Both the position numbers and the translations under genes were made by a program. A DNA stretch of 64,000 nt, from the NCBI GenBank assembly GCA_964406465.1, contig CAYORT010000005.1:1-64000 (forward strand), written 5' to 3'. Shown here piece after piece: positions 50,786 through 61,050 of the stretch (within the stretch, counting starts at the first letter, position 1; each line of letters starts with the position of its first letter). The notes below the pieces were generated by a model, which was given only the letters and a program-made list of their open reading frames with translations, did not search any database and was not told the origin of the DNA. This stretch comes from JAHEZL01 sp964406465. GTDB taxonomy: Bacteria > Bacteroidota > Bacteroidia > Flavobacteriales_C > GCA-002722245.

Positions 50786-52271
50786 TTACGACAAGTTTAA
50801 AGTTAAGATGAATGAATTGGCTGTTGTTGGCAGCATAGGAGGTTTATTGGCATGGGATAATGAAGTTTATAAGCCTTCAAAGGCAGAAGGAATTCGTGCG
50901 CAACAAAATGCATTTATTTCTACTCTTTTGCACGAGAAATTTACAAATGCTGATTTTGAAATATTGGTTGCACAATTGCAAAGTGATGCCACGTTGAATA
51001 AAGAACAAAAGATCAATGTGGAGAAGGTTTATAAGGATATTCAAAAGCAAAAGAAATTTTCTAAGGAATTTATTGAGAAGCAATCAAACGTAATTAGTGA
51101 GGCCTTTGGTAAGTGGCATCAAGCAAAAACACAAAATGACTTTTCACTGTTTGAGAAAAGCTTGGAGCAAATTGTGGCTTTGAGTAAAGAGTCGGCAGAA
51201 ATTATTGGTTACAAAGAGCATCCTTACGATGCACTTCTTGATTCTTATGAGCCTGGCATGACGACGGCGAAGCTTAAAGTTATTTTTGCCAAGGTTAAAG
51301 AGGAATTAGTGCCATTCTACAATTCCTTACTGAAGAAGAAACAAGTGGACGATACTTGCTTAAATCAGCATTATGAAAAGCAAAAACAGTGGGATATTAG
51401 TATTGAATTGTTGAAGCAAATGGGCTATGATTTTGGTGCGGGTCGTCAAGATTATTCTTCTCATCCATTTAGTATTGGCTTGCATCCTACAGATGTTAGA
51501 ATTACAACGCGTTCTGATGAGAAAAATTTATCTGAATTAATTTGGAGTGCATTGCATGAGGGCGGACACGCCTTATATGAACAAGGCTTGTTGGCTGAGC
51601 ATTTTGGTTTGCCTCAAGGGAATTCTGCCTCGTTAGGTATTCATGAATCTCAATCGCGCTTGTGGGAGAATAATGTAGGAAGAAGTTTGTCCTTCGTAAA
51701 AGCAAATTATTCATTGTTTCAAAAAACATTTCCAGAAGTTTTTGGAAATGTTGACTTGATGGTTTTCTACAGAGCAATTAATAAAGTTGAACCTGGGTTG
51801 ATAAGAACTAATGCCGACGAGATTTCATATCATTTACATGTTTTAATTCGCTTTGAAATTGAAGTGGCGTTGATGGAAGATAAAGTTAAGGTGAAAGATT
51901 TACCCGAGCTGTGGAATGCAAAATATAAAGAATATTTAGCCATTGATGTGCCTTCAAATACTTTGGGAGTGTTGCAAGATGTTCATTGGTCGCATGGCAG
52001 TTTAGGTTATTTTCCAACCTATTCAATTGGCAGTTTTTATGCTGCTCAATTTTTTGCCCATGCACAGAAAAACATTACCCAATTGAACGAGAAAATTGAA
52101 AAGAAGGAAACGGCTGAGTTGTTAGATTGGTTAAGAAAAAATATTCATGAGAAAGGACGATTGTATAACTCAGAAGAAATTTGTGAACAGGTGACAGGAG
52201 AGGGCTTGAATTTTTCTTATTTCATGGATTATGTGAGAAACAAATATGCTGAGGTTTATCATGGTCAGTAA
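50775..52271 (+). CDS. Carboxypeptidase Taq (M32) metalloprotease
   Basis: 498 residues. The zinc motif is HEGGH in ALHEGGHALYEQGL (near residue 262-266), with a distal Glu in GIHESQSRLWEN. M32 enzymes remove C-terminal residues of broad type from peptides in the cytoplasm. N-terminal half is helical, as expected. The overlap with DUF423 suggests co-translation. ATG at 50775. Confidence 0.93.
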   Translation: MKSDYDKFKVKMNELAVVGSIGGLLAWDNEVYKPSKAEGIRAQQNAFISTLLHEKFTNADFEILVAQLQSDATLNKEQKINVEKVYKDIQKQKKFSKEFIEKQSNVISEAFGKWHQAKTQNDFSLFEKSLEQIVALSKESAEIIGYKEHPYDALLDSYEPGMTTAKLKVIFAKVKEELVPFYNSLLKKKQVDDTCLNQHYEKQKQWDISIELLKQMGYDFGAGRQDYSSHPFSIGLHPTDVRITTRSDEKNLSELIWSALHEGGHALYEQGLLAEHFGLPQGNSASLGIHESQSRLWENNVGRSLSFVKANYSLFQKTFPEVFGNVDLMVFYRAINKVEPGLIRTNADEISYHLHVLIRFEIEVALMEDKVKVKDLPELWNAKYKEYLAIDVPSNTLGVLQDVHWSHGSLGYFPTYSIGSFYAAQFFAHAQKNITQLNEKIEKKETAELLDWLRKNIHEKGRLYNSEEICEQVTGEGLNFSYFMDYVRNKYAEVYHGQ

Positions 52272-52328
52272 TGATTTTTTACAGAAATTGATAGTAGGTC
52301 CTTTTTTAATTTTGAATAAAAATACCTT

Positions 52329-53849
52329 ATGTCTTTAGTTGATTTTTCTACCGCAAACATATTTTTAAATCTTCATCCAGAAGAGCTAATTGAGCATACC
52401 ATACAGAAGAAGCAAGGTGTTTTAAGTGACACCGGCGCCTTGGTGGTAGATACTGGTAAGTTTAGCGGAAGAGTGCCAAAGGATAGATATTTTGTAAAAG
52501 ATTCAATTACTGAAAATAAAGTCTTTTGGGGGGAAGTGAATCATTCTGTTTCTGATGACGTGTATCAAAAATTACACACTAAAATGAAGGCTTATTTCGA
52601 ACAGAAAGAATTATATGTTCAAGATGTTGCAGCATGTGCCGACCCTAAGTACAAAATGAATATTCGTGTAATGACCGAATTTCCTTGGAGTGCCTTCTTT
52701 GCCCACAATATGTTTTTGAGGTTAAGTGCAAAAGAATTGAAAAATTTTTCTGCAGATTGGAAAGTGTTGTGTGCTCCGGGATTTAAAGCCAATCCGAATG
52801 TTGATGGTGTACAAAATGAGCAATTCATCATTGTTTCATTTGCTGAAAAAAATATCATAATTGGTGGCACCGCCTACACTGGTGAAATTAAAAAAGGAAT
52901 TTTCACAGTACTTAATTTTTTGCTGCCTGTAAATCATAATGTTTTTCCAATGCACAGTTCTGCAAATGTTGGTAATAGGGGAGATGTAGCAATTTTCTTT
53001 GGTTTATCTGGAACTGGTAAAACAACCTTGTCAAATGATCCAGAAAGAAGATTGATTGGTGATGATGAACACGCATGGACAGATCATTCAGTGTTTAATT
53101 TTGAAGGCGGATGCTATGCTAAAGTTATTGATATTAGAGCCGACACAGAGCCATTAATTTTTAAAGCTATTAAGTACGGGGCATTGTTAGAAAATGTGAA
53201 ATTCTTTGATGGAACTCGCACTGTAAATTATCATGATGTTTCGAAAACAGAGAATACGCGTGTTAGCTATCCAATTGAACATATTCCGGGGGCAATAGTA
53301 CCTTCTTATGCTTCTACTCCAAAGAACATCTTCTTTTTAACATGTGATGCCTATGGCGTTTTACCTCCTATTGCTAAGTTAACAAAAGAGCAAGCTATGT
53401 ATCATTTTGTATCGGGTTATACAGCTAAAGTTGCGGGTACTGAAGTGGGAATTACAGAACCTAAAGCGACATTTTCTGCCGGATTTGGAGAGCCTTTTCT
53501 TCCGCTTCACCCTAAAGAATATGCTAGATTATTAGGGGAAAAAATGGAGCAACAAAAGGTGAAAATTTGGTTGGTGAATACTGGTTGGACTGGCGGTAAA
53601 TATGGTGAAGGACACAGAATGAGATTAGATCATACTAGATTGTTGCTGTCGGCTGCAATGAATGGAGAATTGGAAAAACAAGAATTTGAAAAAGAAGATT
53701 TCTTTGATTTAAGCATTCCAAATGCTTGTGCTGGATTGCCAAGTAGCATACTTAATCCGAAAAACGCTTGGAAGAATCAAGAAGAGTATAAAGCAACAGC
53801 GCTTAAATTGGTGGAGAAATTTAAAGTCAATCACTTAAAGTTTGAGTAA
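52329..53849 (+). CDS. pckA: Phosphoenolpyruvate carboxykinase (ATP)
   Basis: 506 residues. It interconverts oxaloacetate and PEP with ATP, central to gluconeogenesis from fatty acids and amino acids. Kinase-1a motif GLSGTGKTTLS (near 231-241), GDDEHAW (Mg/Mn site), and RSTxxxR-type TGWTGGKYGEGHRM match. ATG start. A single-gene unit. Confidence 0.95.
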   Translation: MSLVDFSTANIFLNLHPEELIEHTIQKKQGVLSDTGALVVDTGKFSGRVPKDRYFVKDSITENKVFWGEVNHSVSDDVYQKLHTKMKAYFEQKELYVQDVAACADPKYKMNIRVMTEFPWSAFFAHNMFLRLSAKELKNFSADWKVLCAPGFKANPNVDGVQNEQFIIVSFAEKNIIIGGTAYTGEIKKGIFTVLNFLLPVNHNVFPMHSSANVGNRGDVAIFFGLSGTGKTTLSNDPERRLIGDDEHAWTDHSVFNFEGGCYAKVIDIRADTEPLIFKAIKYGALLENVKFFDGTRTVNYHDVSKTENTRVSYPIEHIPGAIVPSYASTPKNIFFLTCDAYGVLPPIAKLTKEQAMYHFVSGYTAKVAGTEVGITEPKATFSAGFGEPFLPLHPKEYARLLGEKMEQQKVKIWLVNTGWTGGKYGEGHRMRLDHTRLLLSAAMNGELEKQEFEKEDFFDLSIPNACAGLPSSILNPKNAWKNQEEYKATALKLVEKFKVNHLKFE

Positions 53850-53874
53850 AGAGTAAAAAGAGTATTTTTACTCC

Positions 53875-55599
53875 ATGAGGATTATCAGTTTCTTCGTTAG
53901 TTTTATTTTAATTTATGGAAGCTTTTCTTGTTCAAAAAGGAAAGGCAATGTGATTACTGTTTTAGATGGGCAATCTATCAATGCAGCTATACAAAAATGT
54001 GATATAGGAGATACAATATTGATTCATGGGGGTACTTATCGTGAAGTGATTCATTTGAATAAAAGTGGAATTTGTTTGAAAGCATTTCCCAATGAAAAAG
54101 TTTTAATTACAGGTACTGAAGAAGTTAGAAATTGGAAGGAGATTAAACCTTCAGTTTACAGCGCTTATTGCAAGAAAGAAGTGTTGCAACTTTTTAATGG
54201 AACAAGAATGCTCTTGCCTGCACGTTGGCCTAATTTCGACAGTTCAATGTACAGTACAGCAAATTGGAAGAAGATATACACTTCAAAAGATTCTGCTCGA
54301 TTTATTGATTCTAACTGGCCAAAAAATTATTGGAATGGAGCTTTGTGTTTTGCTATAGCTGGAAAAAAATGGGTAGTAAATGTAGAGCAGGTTAGGAGCA
54401 CAAATGACAGCATCTTAAAAATGAAAGATAAGTGGTTTAACTATCTTGGAAAATGGTACACGGGTGAAGGAGAAGGGTACATTTTGAAACACATTAATGC
54501 TCTCGACACACTTAATGAATGGCATTGGCAGAACGATAGTTTATTTGTTGTTTGCAATGGAAATCCCCAAGTGTTAAATGCTCAAACATCTGAGATTCTA
54601 CTTTTATCTGAAAACACTTCTGATATCTCAATTGAAAATATTACTTTTTTAGGTGGAAAAATTAAGTTAGTCAATACTGAGAATATTTTACTTGAGAAGC
54701 TGATCGTGAAAAACGGAACAGCCCCTAAAGTTTATGAGTATTCGAATGGTTATTCATACGCTTCCATCGAGATTACAGGAGAATCGGAAAATTGTGTGAT
54801 TCAAAATTCATTGATAGACGGTAATTGGGGCGGAGGAATCTACTTTGAGGGAGAAGGCAATAAAGTGACAAACTGTGTGGTTAGTAATTGCAATTGGATG
54901 GGGAATGGAACAGCAAATATTGCAACCAATGGAGAAGATCACACGATTTCATTTTGTGATGTTTTTAATTCGGGTAAGTTTTTAATTCTTCACAACAATA
55001 CCCAACATCTTACCATTAAGAATAATCATTTGTATAATGGAGGGTATTTAGCAAATGATCTGGGTTTAACTTATTGTTATGTAACCGACGGAAATGAATC
55101 GGAGATTGCGTACAATGTTGTGCATGGAAATTATGCAAAGGAAGCCGGAGTTGGTATTTATATCGATATGGAAGGAAAGAAATTTTTAATACATCATAAC
55201 GTTGTTTACGATTGTAAATATGGAATTCAAACGGTTATGAGTGCATACGATCATGAATTGTACAATAACACAATTATGGGTTGTGCAAAAGCAATTAATT
55301 ATTGGGGTGTTGACGGATCAAACATGTACAATCAAAGAGTATACAACAATATTTCTGAAGATCTTTTTGATGCAGGAACCGACATTCAATTTAATTTGAG
55401 TACACATGACAAAATGTTTATTGACGCCGAAAATCATGATTATAGATTAAAAAAGGGAGCCAAGGCCATAGATTTTGGTACCTATATTCCAGAGATTACA
55501 AATGAGTTTGCAGGAGAAAAACCAGATGCTGGCGCTTTTGAGTACGGTATGCCAGCATGGGAGTTTGGATGTAATAAATCATTGTTGAACAAGTTTTAG
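53875..55599 (+). CDS. Beta-helix lipoprotein (polysaccharide-active candidate)
   Basis: 574 residues. Lipoprotein signal with GSFSC (lipid on C19). The rest is a right-handed parallel beta-helix: SINAAIQKCDIGDTILIHGG at the start of the coil, and many turns with N-rich stacks (ENITFLGGKI, NNHLYNGGYL, LYNNTIMGCAKAI). Such proteins bind or cleave polysaccharides. No lyase catalytic triad can be pointed to. It ends 18 bases before rsmE and follows pckA by 25 bases, so it may be co-transcribed with pckA. Confidence 0.75.
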   Translation: MRIISFFVSFILIYGSFSCSKRKGNVITVLDGQSINAAIQKCDIGDTILIHGGTYREVIHLNKSGICLKAFPNEKVLITGTEEVRNWKEIKPSVYSAYCKKEVLQLFNGTRMLLPARWPNFDSSMYSTANWKKIYTSKDSARFIDSNWPKNYWNGALCFAIAGKKWVVNVEQVRSTNDSILKMKDKWFNYLGKWYTGEGEGYILKHINALDTLNEWHWQNDSLFVVCNGNPQVLNAQTSEILLLSENTSDISIENITFLGGKIKLVNTENILLEKLIVKNGTAPKVYEYSNGYSYASIEITGESENCVIQNSLIDGNWGGGIYFEGEGNKVTNCVVSNCNWMGNGTANIATNGEDHTISFCDVFNSGKFLILHNNTQHLTIKNNHLYNGGYLANDLGLTYCYVTDGNESEIAYNVVHGNYAKEAGVGIYIDMEGKKFLIHHNVVYDCKYGIQTVMSAYDHELYNNTIMGCAKAINYWGVDGSNMYNQRVYNNISEDLFDAGTDIQFNLSTHDKMFIDAENHDYRLKKGAKAIDFGTYIPEITNEFAGEKPDAGAFEYGMPAWEFGCNKSLLNKF

Positions 55600-55617
55600 G
55601 TTGTATCTTAGTGAGCG

Positions 55618-56313
55618 ATGAAAGTTTTTTATTTTGAAAATACAGGAAGTGATGATATTCTTTTGAATGAAGAAGAATCTGCTCATGCTGTTCGAGTATT
55701 GCGTTTGAAAGAGGAAGATGAAGTGTTTCTAATTGATGGAAAAGGAACATTATGTAAGGCCTTAATTAAAGATGCTCATCAGAAGAAATGTCTCGTTAGT
55801 ATTGTTGAAAAGCTGCCAGTGTATAAGCGCAATTATTATAAACATTTAGCCGTAGCTCCAACGAAGAACATGGATAGATTCGAATGGTTTATTGAGAAGG
55901 CAACGGAGATAGGTGTTGACGAAATTACTCCCATATTAACCGATAGATGCGAACGTAGAAATTTGAACGTGGAGCGATTGGAGAAAATTTTAACAGCTAC
56001 AATGAAGCAATGTGTTCAGCCTTTTCGCCCAAAATTGAATTCGCTTACCAAATACAAAGATTTTGTGGCAAAACATCCAAAAGGATTTATTGCTCATTTG
56101 GAAACTGGAAATGAGGAAATTTTACAAAAGGTTTATCAACCTGGCAATGATGCCTTAATATTAATTGGTCCGGAGGGAGATTTCACTCCCGATGAAGTGA
56201 AGTTGGCTCAGTCTAATGGTTATGCATCTGTTAGTTTAGGGCATTCTCGATTAAGAGTGGAAACAGCTGCGGTTGCTGCTTGTCATACATTTAGTGTTGT
56301 AAATAACGATTGA
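55618..56313 (+). CDS. rsmE: 16S rRNA (uracil-1498-N3)-methyltransferase
   Basis: 231 residues. The N-terminal PUA-like part includes ESAHAVRVLRLKEEDEV; the SPOUT domain has IEKATEIGVDEITPILTDRCER, IGPEGDFTPDEV and the SAM-knot LGHSRLRVETAAVAAC. It methylates U1498. One base separates it from the DUF4159 gene, so they share an operon. Confidence 0.93.
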   Translation: MKVFYFENTGSDDILLNEEESAHAVRVLRLKEEDEVFLIDGKGTLCKALIKDAHQKKCLVSIVEKLPVYKRNYYKHLAVAPTKNMDRFEWFIEKATEIGVDEITPILTDRCERRNLNVERLEKILTATMKQCVQPFRPKLNSLTKYKDFVAKHPKGFIAHLETGNEEILQKVYQPGNDALILIGPEGDFTPDEVKLAQSNGYASVSLGHSRLRVETAAVAACHTFSVVNND

Positions 56314-56314
56314 T

Positions 56315-57001
56315 ATGAAGAGCTTGAAGTCCATATTTATATTTTTTGTTTGTGCGCTAGCATTGATCTTAAATACTTCCTACACAGCGCCAGGGAAAAC
56401 ATACACCTATCAAATTGCTCTTTTGAAATACAATGGGGGTGGAGATTGGTATGCCAATCCAACTTCGCTGCCAAATCTTGTAAGCTTTTGCAATGAAAAT
56501 TTAAAGACCAGTATTAATCCTAGCACTGCAACTGTTTTTGTTGGTAGCAAAGAAATATTTCAGTATCCTTTTGTGCATATGACAGGGCATGGTAATGTGG
56601 TTTTTTCTTCTGCAGATGCAGCCAATTTAAGGAGTTATTTGCTTGCTGGTGGCTTTTTGCATATTGATGACAATTATGGAATGGATCAGTTTGTTCGACC
56701 TCAAATGAAAAAGGTTTTTCCTGAATTGGATTTCATTGAATTGCCAACTTCACACGCGGTATATCATCAGAAATTTTCATTTCCAAATGGATTGCCTAAA
56801 ATTCATGAGCACGATGCAAAAGATGCACAGGGATTTGCTTTGATTTATGAAGGAAGAGTTGTGTGTTACTATTCTGTGGAGACCGATTTAGGTGATGGTT
56901 GGGAGGATCCAGAGGTGCATAAAGATTCGCAAGCTAAACATCAGCAAGCACTTCAAATGGGAGCAAATTTAATTCAATTTGCCTTTTCTGGCGGTCAGTA
57001 A
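56315..57001 (+). CDS. Exported DUF4159 protein
   Basis: 228 residues with a signal peptide (about 1-22). DUF4159 core: IALLKYNGGGDWYANPT, FPFVHMTGHGNVVFSS-like segment YPFVHMTGHGNV, LRSYLLAGGFLHIDDNYG and HAVYHQKFSFP. Members occur widely in Bacteroidota and often near MoxR/gliding-type genes; the role is unknown. It directly follows rsmE and converges on the HhH barrel gene. Confidence 0.85.
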   Translation: MKSLKSIFIFFVCALALILNTSYTAPGKTYTYQIALLKYNGGGDWYANPTSLPNLVSFCNENLKTSINPSTATVFVGSKEIFQYPFVHMTGHGNVVFSSADAANLRSYLLAGGFLHIDDNYGMDQFVRPQMKKVFPELDFIELPTSHAVYHQKFSFPNGLPKIHEHDAKDAQGFALIYEGRVVCYYSVETDLGDGWEDPEVHKDSQAKHQQALQMGANLIQFAFSGGQ

Positions 57002-57013
57002 TTTGTTGTGAAA

Positions 57014-58876
57014 TTACTTTTCGTAAACCAATTGAACTTTGAGTTCTTCAGTTGAAAATTTTATCCAAAAATTTAGGTGTGAATTGTATTGAAATTTCAG
57101 CATGCCGAATAACTGATTTCCTAATGCTGAGTAAGCAGGAGTAGCGCTTGAGTATATTACATCATTTTCATAAGCATAAATTCTTGCACTATAATCTTGT
57201 ATGTTGAATATGGTGTAACGAAAGTAGAAATCAAATGGAGTATTTTTTATTTTGTGCTTGATGTTAATGTATGACAACCAACCTGATTTACCATCGATAA
57301 ACCTTAGTTCGGTTCTAAATGAAAGTGTCGAGGAGTGTATAAATCGCCAGTTAATTTGAGACCGTATTTGATGTGATTTACTTTGCAGCTTAATTTCGTT
57401 CTTATCAAATTGAAATGCATTGTTGTGGTATAGATATCTGCAGTAAAAAGTTAGTTTATCATTCAGCGTTTTTTGGTAAAGAAGGGAGAATTCTTTTCCA
57501 TATGAAGGCCGTTTTATTCCATACTTAATGTGCGGATGTTGGTAGATATCGTAGTTTAGGTTTAGCAGCTCATTTTTTTTAAGATTGAATAGTAAACTGA
57601 AATCAATTCCTTGCTCATTTGTAGGCTGTGTGTTTTGAGAGAAAGTATATGCGTAAGGTGAGTAAGAATTATTGCCAAATTTTCTAGTTCGTATCGAACA
57701 AGAGACTACTTTATTCAAGCTGGCAGCGAGTCCGCCTATGAATGAAACCGAGTAATTGTTGTTTAATGCAAATTCTCCAAATAGATTGATATTCTTAAAT
57801 CGATAGCTGAAATCTAAACTGTTGATGCCTTGCCATCCTATTATTGGATTATTGTTTTTGTAATAATTAGAATCGGCGATGAAAGGTAAATTGTACTTAA
57901 ATAGGAACTGATTTAATGCTACAGATAGGTTTGTATGTTGAAAGCTTAGTGTGTTGCCTAAGCTTATTTCAGTGCATAGATCTTTTTTCTCTAATTCACT
58001 TATAGTTCTATGATAGCCTGTTTTTGGTAAGCTTTTGATGGTGTCATCGATAATTGATGCGTCGATTTTCTTAAATGAAATAAAGGGTTGAAAAGTAAAT
58101 TTTTGGATTTTTCTTTGGTAGCAAAATCCTCTAAAGAAACTGTTTTCATTGGTGGACGTGAATGTTTTAATTTGATTTTGAAATAGATTTGAGTATAAAG
58201 GAGAGCTGTTGTATATGCTTCTAAAGGCGTTGCTTAGCACGAGTCCTTGGCCATTATTAATAGTAAAGTCTCCAACGATAAAGTTTGTATTTCCTTTTTG
58301 ATACATCAAGTAAGCACTATAGAAATCAAATCCGTTTGGTTGATGTTTGGATAAAAATTCCTCACCTTGATCTTTTTCAATTGTGAAACCTACTTGAAAA
58401 TTTGGCGATAGATATTTTAATCTTGAGTAAATTTTAGTTTGATTTCCAAGGTAAGTTTTATCCTCTTCAAATTTTTGTTGCACCCTTGCTATATAGATGA
58501 TGTCAGTGTTTGCTTGTTGTGATTGCTCTTGAGTTTTGAGGTAGTGTTTAAGCAGTTCTAAATGTGCTGGTGAAAAGCTTACGTGTTTAAGTTCAAAGAT
58601 TGAAATTATGTTTCCATTGTTGGTTCGGTATTCAATGATTTGTTCAGCTTGTTGGTGTGAAATAATTGGTAAGGAGGTTAATTGTTGAACATTCGCATTG
58701 TTAATATTAATGGGATGTTTTAGAAAGATTCGCAATTGTTCGGTCGCATCTTCAATATTTACCAATTCATCGTTTTTACCTTGAAGCAAATAATCTATAC
58801 TTTCTTGCAAAATATCTTGCTGAGCATTTGCTATTGACCATCCAAAAATGAGAAACAGTACAATTATTTTTTTCAT
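57014..58876 (-). CDS. Helix-hairpin-helix protein with C-terminal barrel
   Basis: 620 residues. After the signal peptide (about 1-19) comes an N-terminal domain with two HhH-type segments: INNANVQQLTSLPIISHQQA and a following IIEYRTNNGNIISIFELKH, similar to ComEA-type DNA-binding repeats. The remainder (about 130-620) is rich in alternating strands with Tyr/Phe and Asn, ending in KVQLVYEK, consistent with an outer-membrane barrel. ATG 58876 overlaps the upstream gene's stop by four bases (ATGA), which fixes the start. Confidence 0.75.
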   Translation of the reverse strand: MKKIIVLFLIFGWSIANAQQDILQESIDYLLQGKNDELVNIEDATEQLRIFLKHPININNANVQQLTSLPIISHQQAEQIIEYRTNNGNIISIFELKHVSFSPAHLELLKHYLKTQEQSQQANTDIIYIARVQQKFEEDKTYLGNQTKIYSRLKYLSPNFQVGFTIEKDQGEEFLSKHQPNGFDFYSAYLMYQKGNTNFIVGDFTINNGQGLVLSNAFRSIYNSSPLYSNLFQNQIKTFTSTNENSFFRGFCYQRKIQKFTFQPFISFKKIDASIIDDTIKSLPKTGYHRTISELEKKDLCTEISLGNTLSFQHTNLSVALNQFLFKYNLPFIADSNYYKNNNPIIGWQGINSLDFSYRFKNINLFGEFALNNNYSVSFIGGLAASLNKVVSCSIRTRKFGNNSYSPYAYTFSQNTQPTNEQGIDFSLLFNLKKNELLNLNYDIYQHPHIKYGIKRPSYGKEFSLLYQKTLNDKLTFYCRYLYHNNAFQFDKNEIKLQSKSHQIRSQINWRFIHSSTLSFRTELRFIDGKSGWLSYINIKHKIKNTPFDFYFRYTIFNIQDYSARIYAYENDVIYSSATPAYSALGNQLFGMLKFQYNSHLNFWIKFSTEELKVQLVYEK

Positions 58877-59655
58877 AAGGAGATGCTGCAAGAGGGTGAA
58901 AAACCTAATTGTTGGTGGTAACCCAAGTCGATACTAATAAATAAAGATTTTATCAAGTAGCTAATTCCAAAATGAAATGGTTGATCATTGTTAGAAATAT
59001 TGAATTTGAAGGAAATCTTTTCTTGTAATTTGTATTCAATTGCTAAACCTATAATTGGATATTTTCTGTTGCTGAAAATGCTTTGGAAATGGCATTTTAC
59101 TTTCTTATCAAAAAGATAGGAACAACCTATTCTAAAGAATTGTTTTTCGTTATTTGAATTTTTCTTAAAGAAGTTTTTGAAGGAAGAAGAAATTTGGAAA
59201 TTGTTGTTTAGTAAATATGTCAAGCCAATAGATGGCATTGCATTGTATCTGTTTTCTAAATCTGACTGATAAATGAATTGACAATGTATTTGCGCCCCTA
59301 AGGCTATTTTTTCATTGATAGGCAACGAAAGAGCTGAGCTGATTTCATTTTTTGAAAAGTAGTTGTTGCCGAATCTAAATAGATAAGCGCCTAAACACAA
59401 TGATTTTTTTAGTGGAAATGCTGCTGTGATTAATTGAGTCGAAAAGTCATCTAAGAGAAAATGATTTTTGAAGAATAGTCCAATATTGATTTTTTCAATC
59501 TTTGAAACTCCTGCAGGGTTATTTATAATAGACCAACTGTTTTGGGTGTTTAGGTTGAGGTTGGCAATATTGGTTTCTGCATATAATTCAGAGGCGTCTT
59601 GCGCGATGCAAGTGTAATGCAAAGCCAATAGCAGCGCAAATAAAATGGACTTCAT
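58873..59655 (-). CDS. Outer-membrane barrel protein (PorV/PorQ-like)
   Basis: 260 residues with a signal peptide (about 1-18). The mature part has INNPAGVSKIEKINIGLFF, like the NPAG motif of the FadL/PorV-type Bacteroidota barrels, followed by repeated strands. Translationally coupled (ATGA) to the HhH barrel gene, so both are likely in one outer-membrane complex. Specific function unknown. Confidence 0.75.
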   Translation of the reverse strand: MKSILFALLLALHYTCIAQDASELYAETNIANLNLNTQNSWSIINNPAGVSKIEKINIGLFFKNHFLLDDFSTQLITAAFPLKKSLCLGAYLFRFGNNYFSKNEISSALSLPINEKIALGAQIHCQFIYQSDLENRYNAMPSIGLTYLLNNNFQISSSFKNFFKKNSNNEKQFFRIGCSYLFDKKVKCHFQSIFSNRKYPIIGLAIEYKLQEKISFKFNISNNDQPFHFGISYLIKSLFISIDLGYHQQLGFSPSCSISL

Positions 59656-59741
59656 AAAAGCGGAAAATCTTTGTTTAGTTAGTTCCGCTAATTTATGACA
59701 TCAAGAAATAATTTGATTTAAAAGTTATTAGTTAGTTTTCC

Positions 59742-60512
59742 TCAGAAACGGAGATGTTTTACACTTAATCCGTAATTCATAATCTCCTTTACCGCGTCAA
59801 TACCTATTTTGATGTGATCTTCAACAAAGTTTGCTGTTACTTTTTGGTCACTTTGAGCGGTTTTTACTCCCGAAGAAATCATGGGTTGATCGGAAACAAG
59901 TAATAGTGCGCCGGTAGGAATTTTATTGGCGAATCCAACAGTAAATACAGTTGCAGTTTCCATATCGATGGCCATGCATCTCATCATTCGTAATTTTTCC
60001 TTAAAATCATTATCATGTTCCCAAACTCTTCTATTGGTTGTGTAAACGGTACCTGTCCAATAATCTTTTCCAGCCGATCGAATTACCGATGAAACCGCTC
60101 GCTGCAAGCTAAAAGCTGGTAAAGCAGGCACTTCTTTAGGTATGTAATCATCAGATGTTCCTTCACCGCGAATTGCAGCAATAGGTAAAATGAAGTCACC
60201 CAAATTGTTTTTCTTTTTTAATCCGCCACATTTACCCAAAAACAAACAGGCCTTTGGTTCTATGGCCGTAAGCAAATCCATTATTAATGCGGCATTTGCA
60301 CTACCGATACCAAAGTTTATCATGGTTATTCCACCATGGGTTGCATTGGGCATTGCTTTATCGGTTCCCTTTATTTCACAACCATTCAATTGTGCAAAAA
60401 CTTTTAGATATCCACCAAAGTTCGTGAGCAGTATGTATTTTCCGAAGTCTGCTAATTCAGTTCCTGTATATCTGGGTAACCAGTTATCTACTATATTTTT
60501 TTTTGTTTCCAT
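59742..60512 (-). CDS. amn: AMP nucleosidase
   Basis: 256 residues, of the PNP/UDP phosphorylase fold, shorter than E. coli AMN, which has an extra N-terminal domain. GKCGGLKKKNNLGDFILPI and MAIDMETATVFTVGF are the nucleoside and base-binding segments. It splits AMP to adenine and ribose-5-phosphate. ATG start; the next gene starts 40 bases away, divergent. Confidence 0.88.
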   Translation of the reverse strand: METKKNIVDNWLPRYTGTELADFGKYILLTNFGGYLKVFAQLNGCEIKGTDKAMPNATHGGITMINFGIGSANAALIMDLLTAIEPKACLFLGKCGGLKKKNNLGDFILPIAAIRGEGTSDDYIPKEVPALPAFSLQRAVSSVIRSAGKDYWTGTVYTTNRRVWEHDNDFKEKLRMMRCMAIDMETATVFTVGFANKIPTGALLLVSDQPMISSGVKTAQSDQKVTANFVEDHIKIGIDAVKEIMNYGLSVKHLRF

Positions 60513-60551
60513 AATGCTATTGTAAATTTATCGAACCAATACGAAAAGAAA

Positions 60552-60995
60552 GTGATAAGGTTAAATCTTCCCGAATATCAGTTTAAGATGGAACGCAAAG
60601 ATGATGCTAAATGGTACATCTTTGATGAGATTAGAAAGAAAAAGGTGGTTTTAACTCCCGAAGAGTGGGTAAGGCAAAATTTCATTCGCTACATGAATGA
60701 TAAATTCAAAATTCCTTACTCTTTAATGGTTTTAGAGAAGGAAATAGAATTGAACGGTCAGAGAAAGAGAGCCGATATTTTGGTTTATGCTAAGGATGGA
60801 AAACCCTTTGCTATTGTTGAATGTAAAGCAAGTCATATTTCTATATCTCAAGATGTATTTGATCAAATAGCACGTTATAATTTAGTGTTAAAAGTTCCTT
60901 TCTTAATAGTTACAAATGGCTTAAATCATTATTACAGCGCTATTGATTTCGAGAACTCAAAATGCAGTTTTTTGCCTGAATTTCCTCCCTATTAA
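60552..60995 (+). CDS. PD-(D/E)XK-type protein, HsdR N-terminal-like
   Basis: 147 residues, starting with GTG (the only good start at that point). A nuclease-fold motif is visible: KRADILVYAKDGKPFAIVECKAS (RADIL, then ECK, with 11 residues between), shown in part. EEWVRQNFIRYM and the overall length match the Bacteroidota 'type I restriction enzyme HsdR N-terminal' family (HSDR_N_2). It stands alone with no methylase or helicase, so it is unlikely to be an active restriction system. Confidence 0.8.
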   Translation: MIRLNLPEYQFKMERKDDAKWYIFDEIRKKKVVLTPEEWVRQNFIRYMNDKFKIPYSLMVLEKEIELNGQRKRADILVYAKDGKPFAIVECKASHISISQDVFDQIARYNLVLKVPFLIVTNGLNHYYSAIDFENSKCSFLPEFPPY

Positions 60996-61050
60996 TTTTT
61001 TGTAACCCGCAGCTTATTATAGCGTATGCTTGTAAAATAACCTCTGACCT

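Noticed and set aside
60552..60995. Type I restriction system
   Set aside because: Only a 147-residue nuclease-like protein is present; no methylase, specificity or helicase subunit is nearby.
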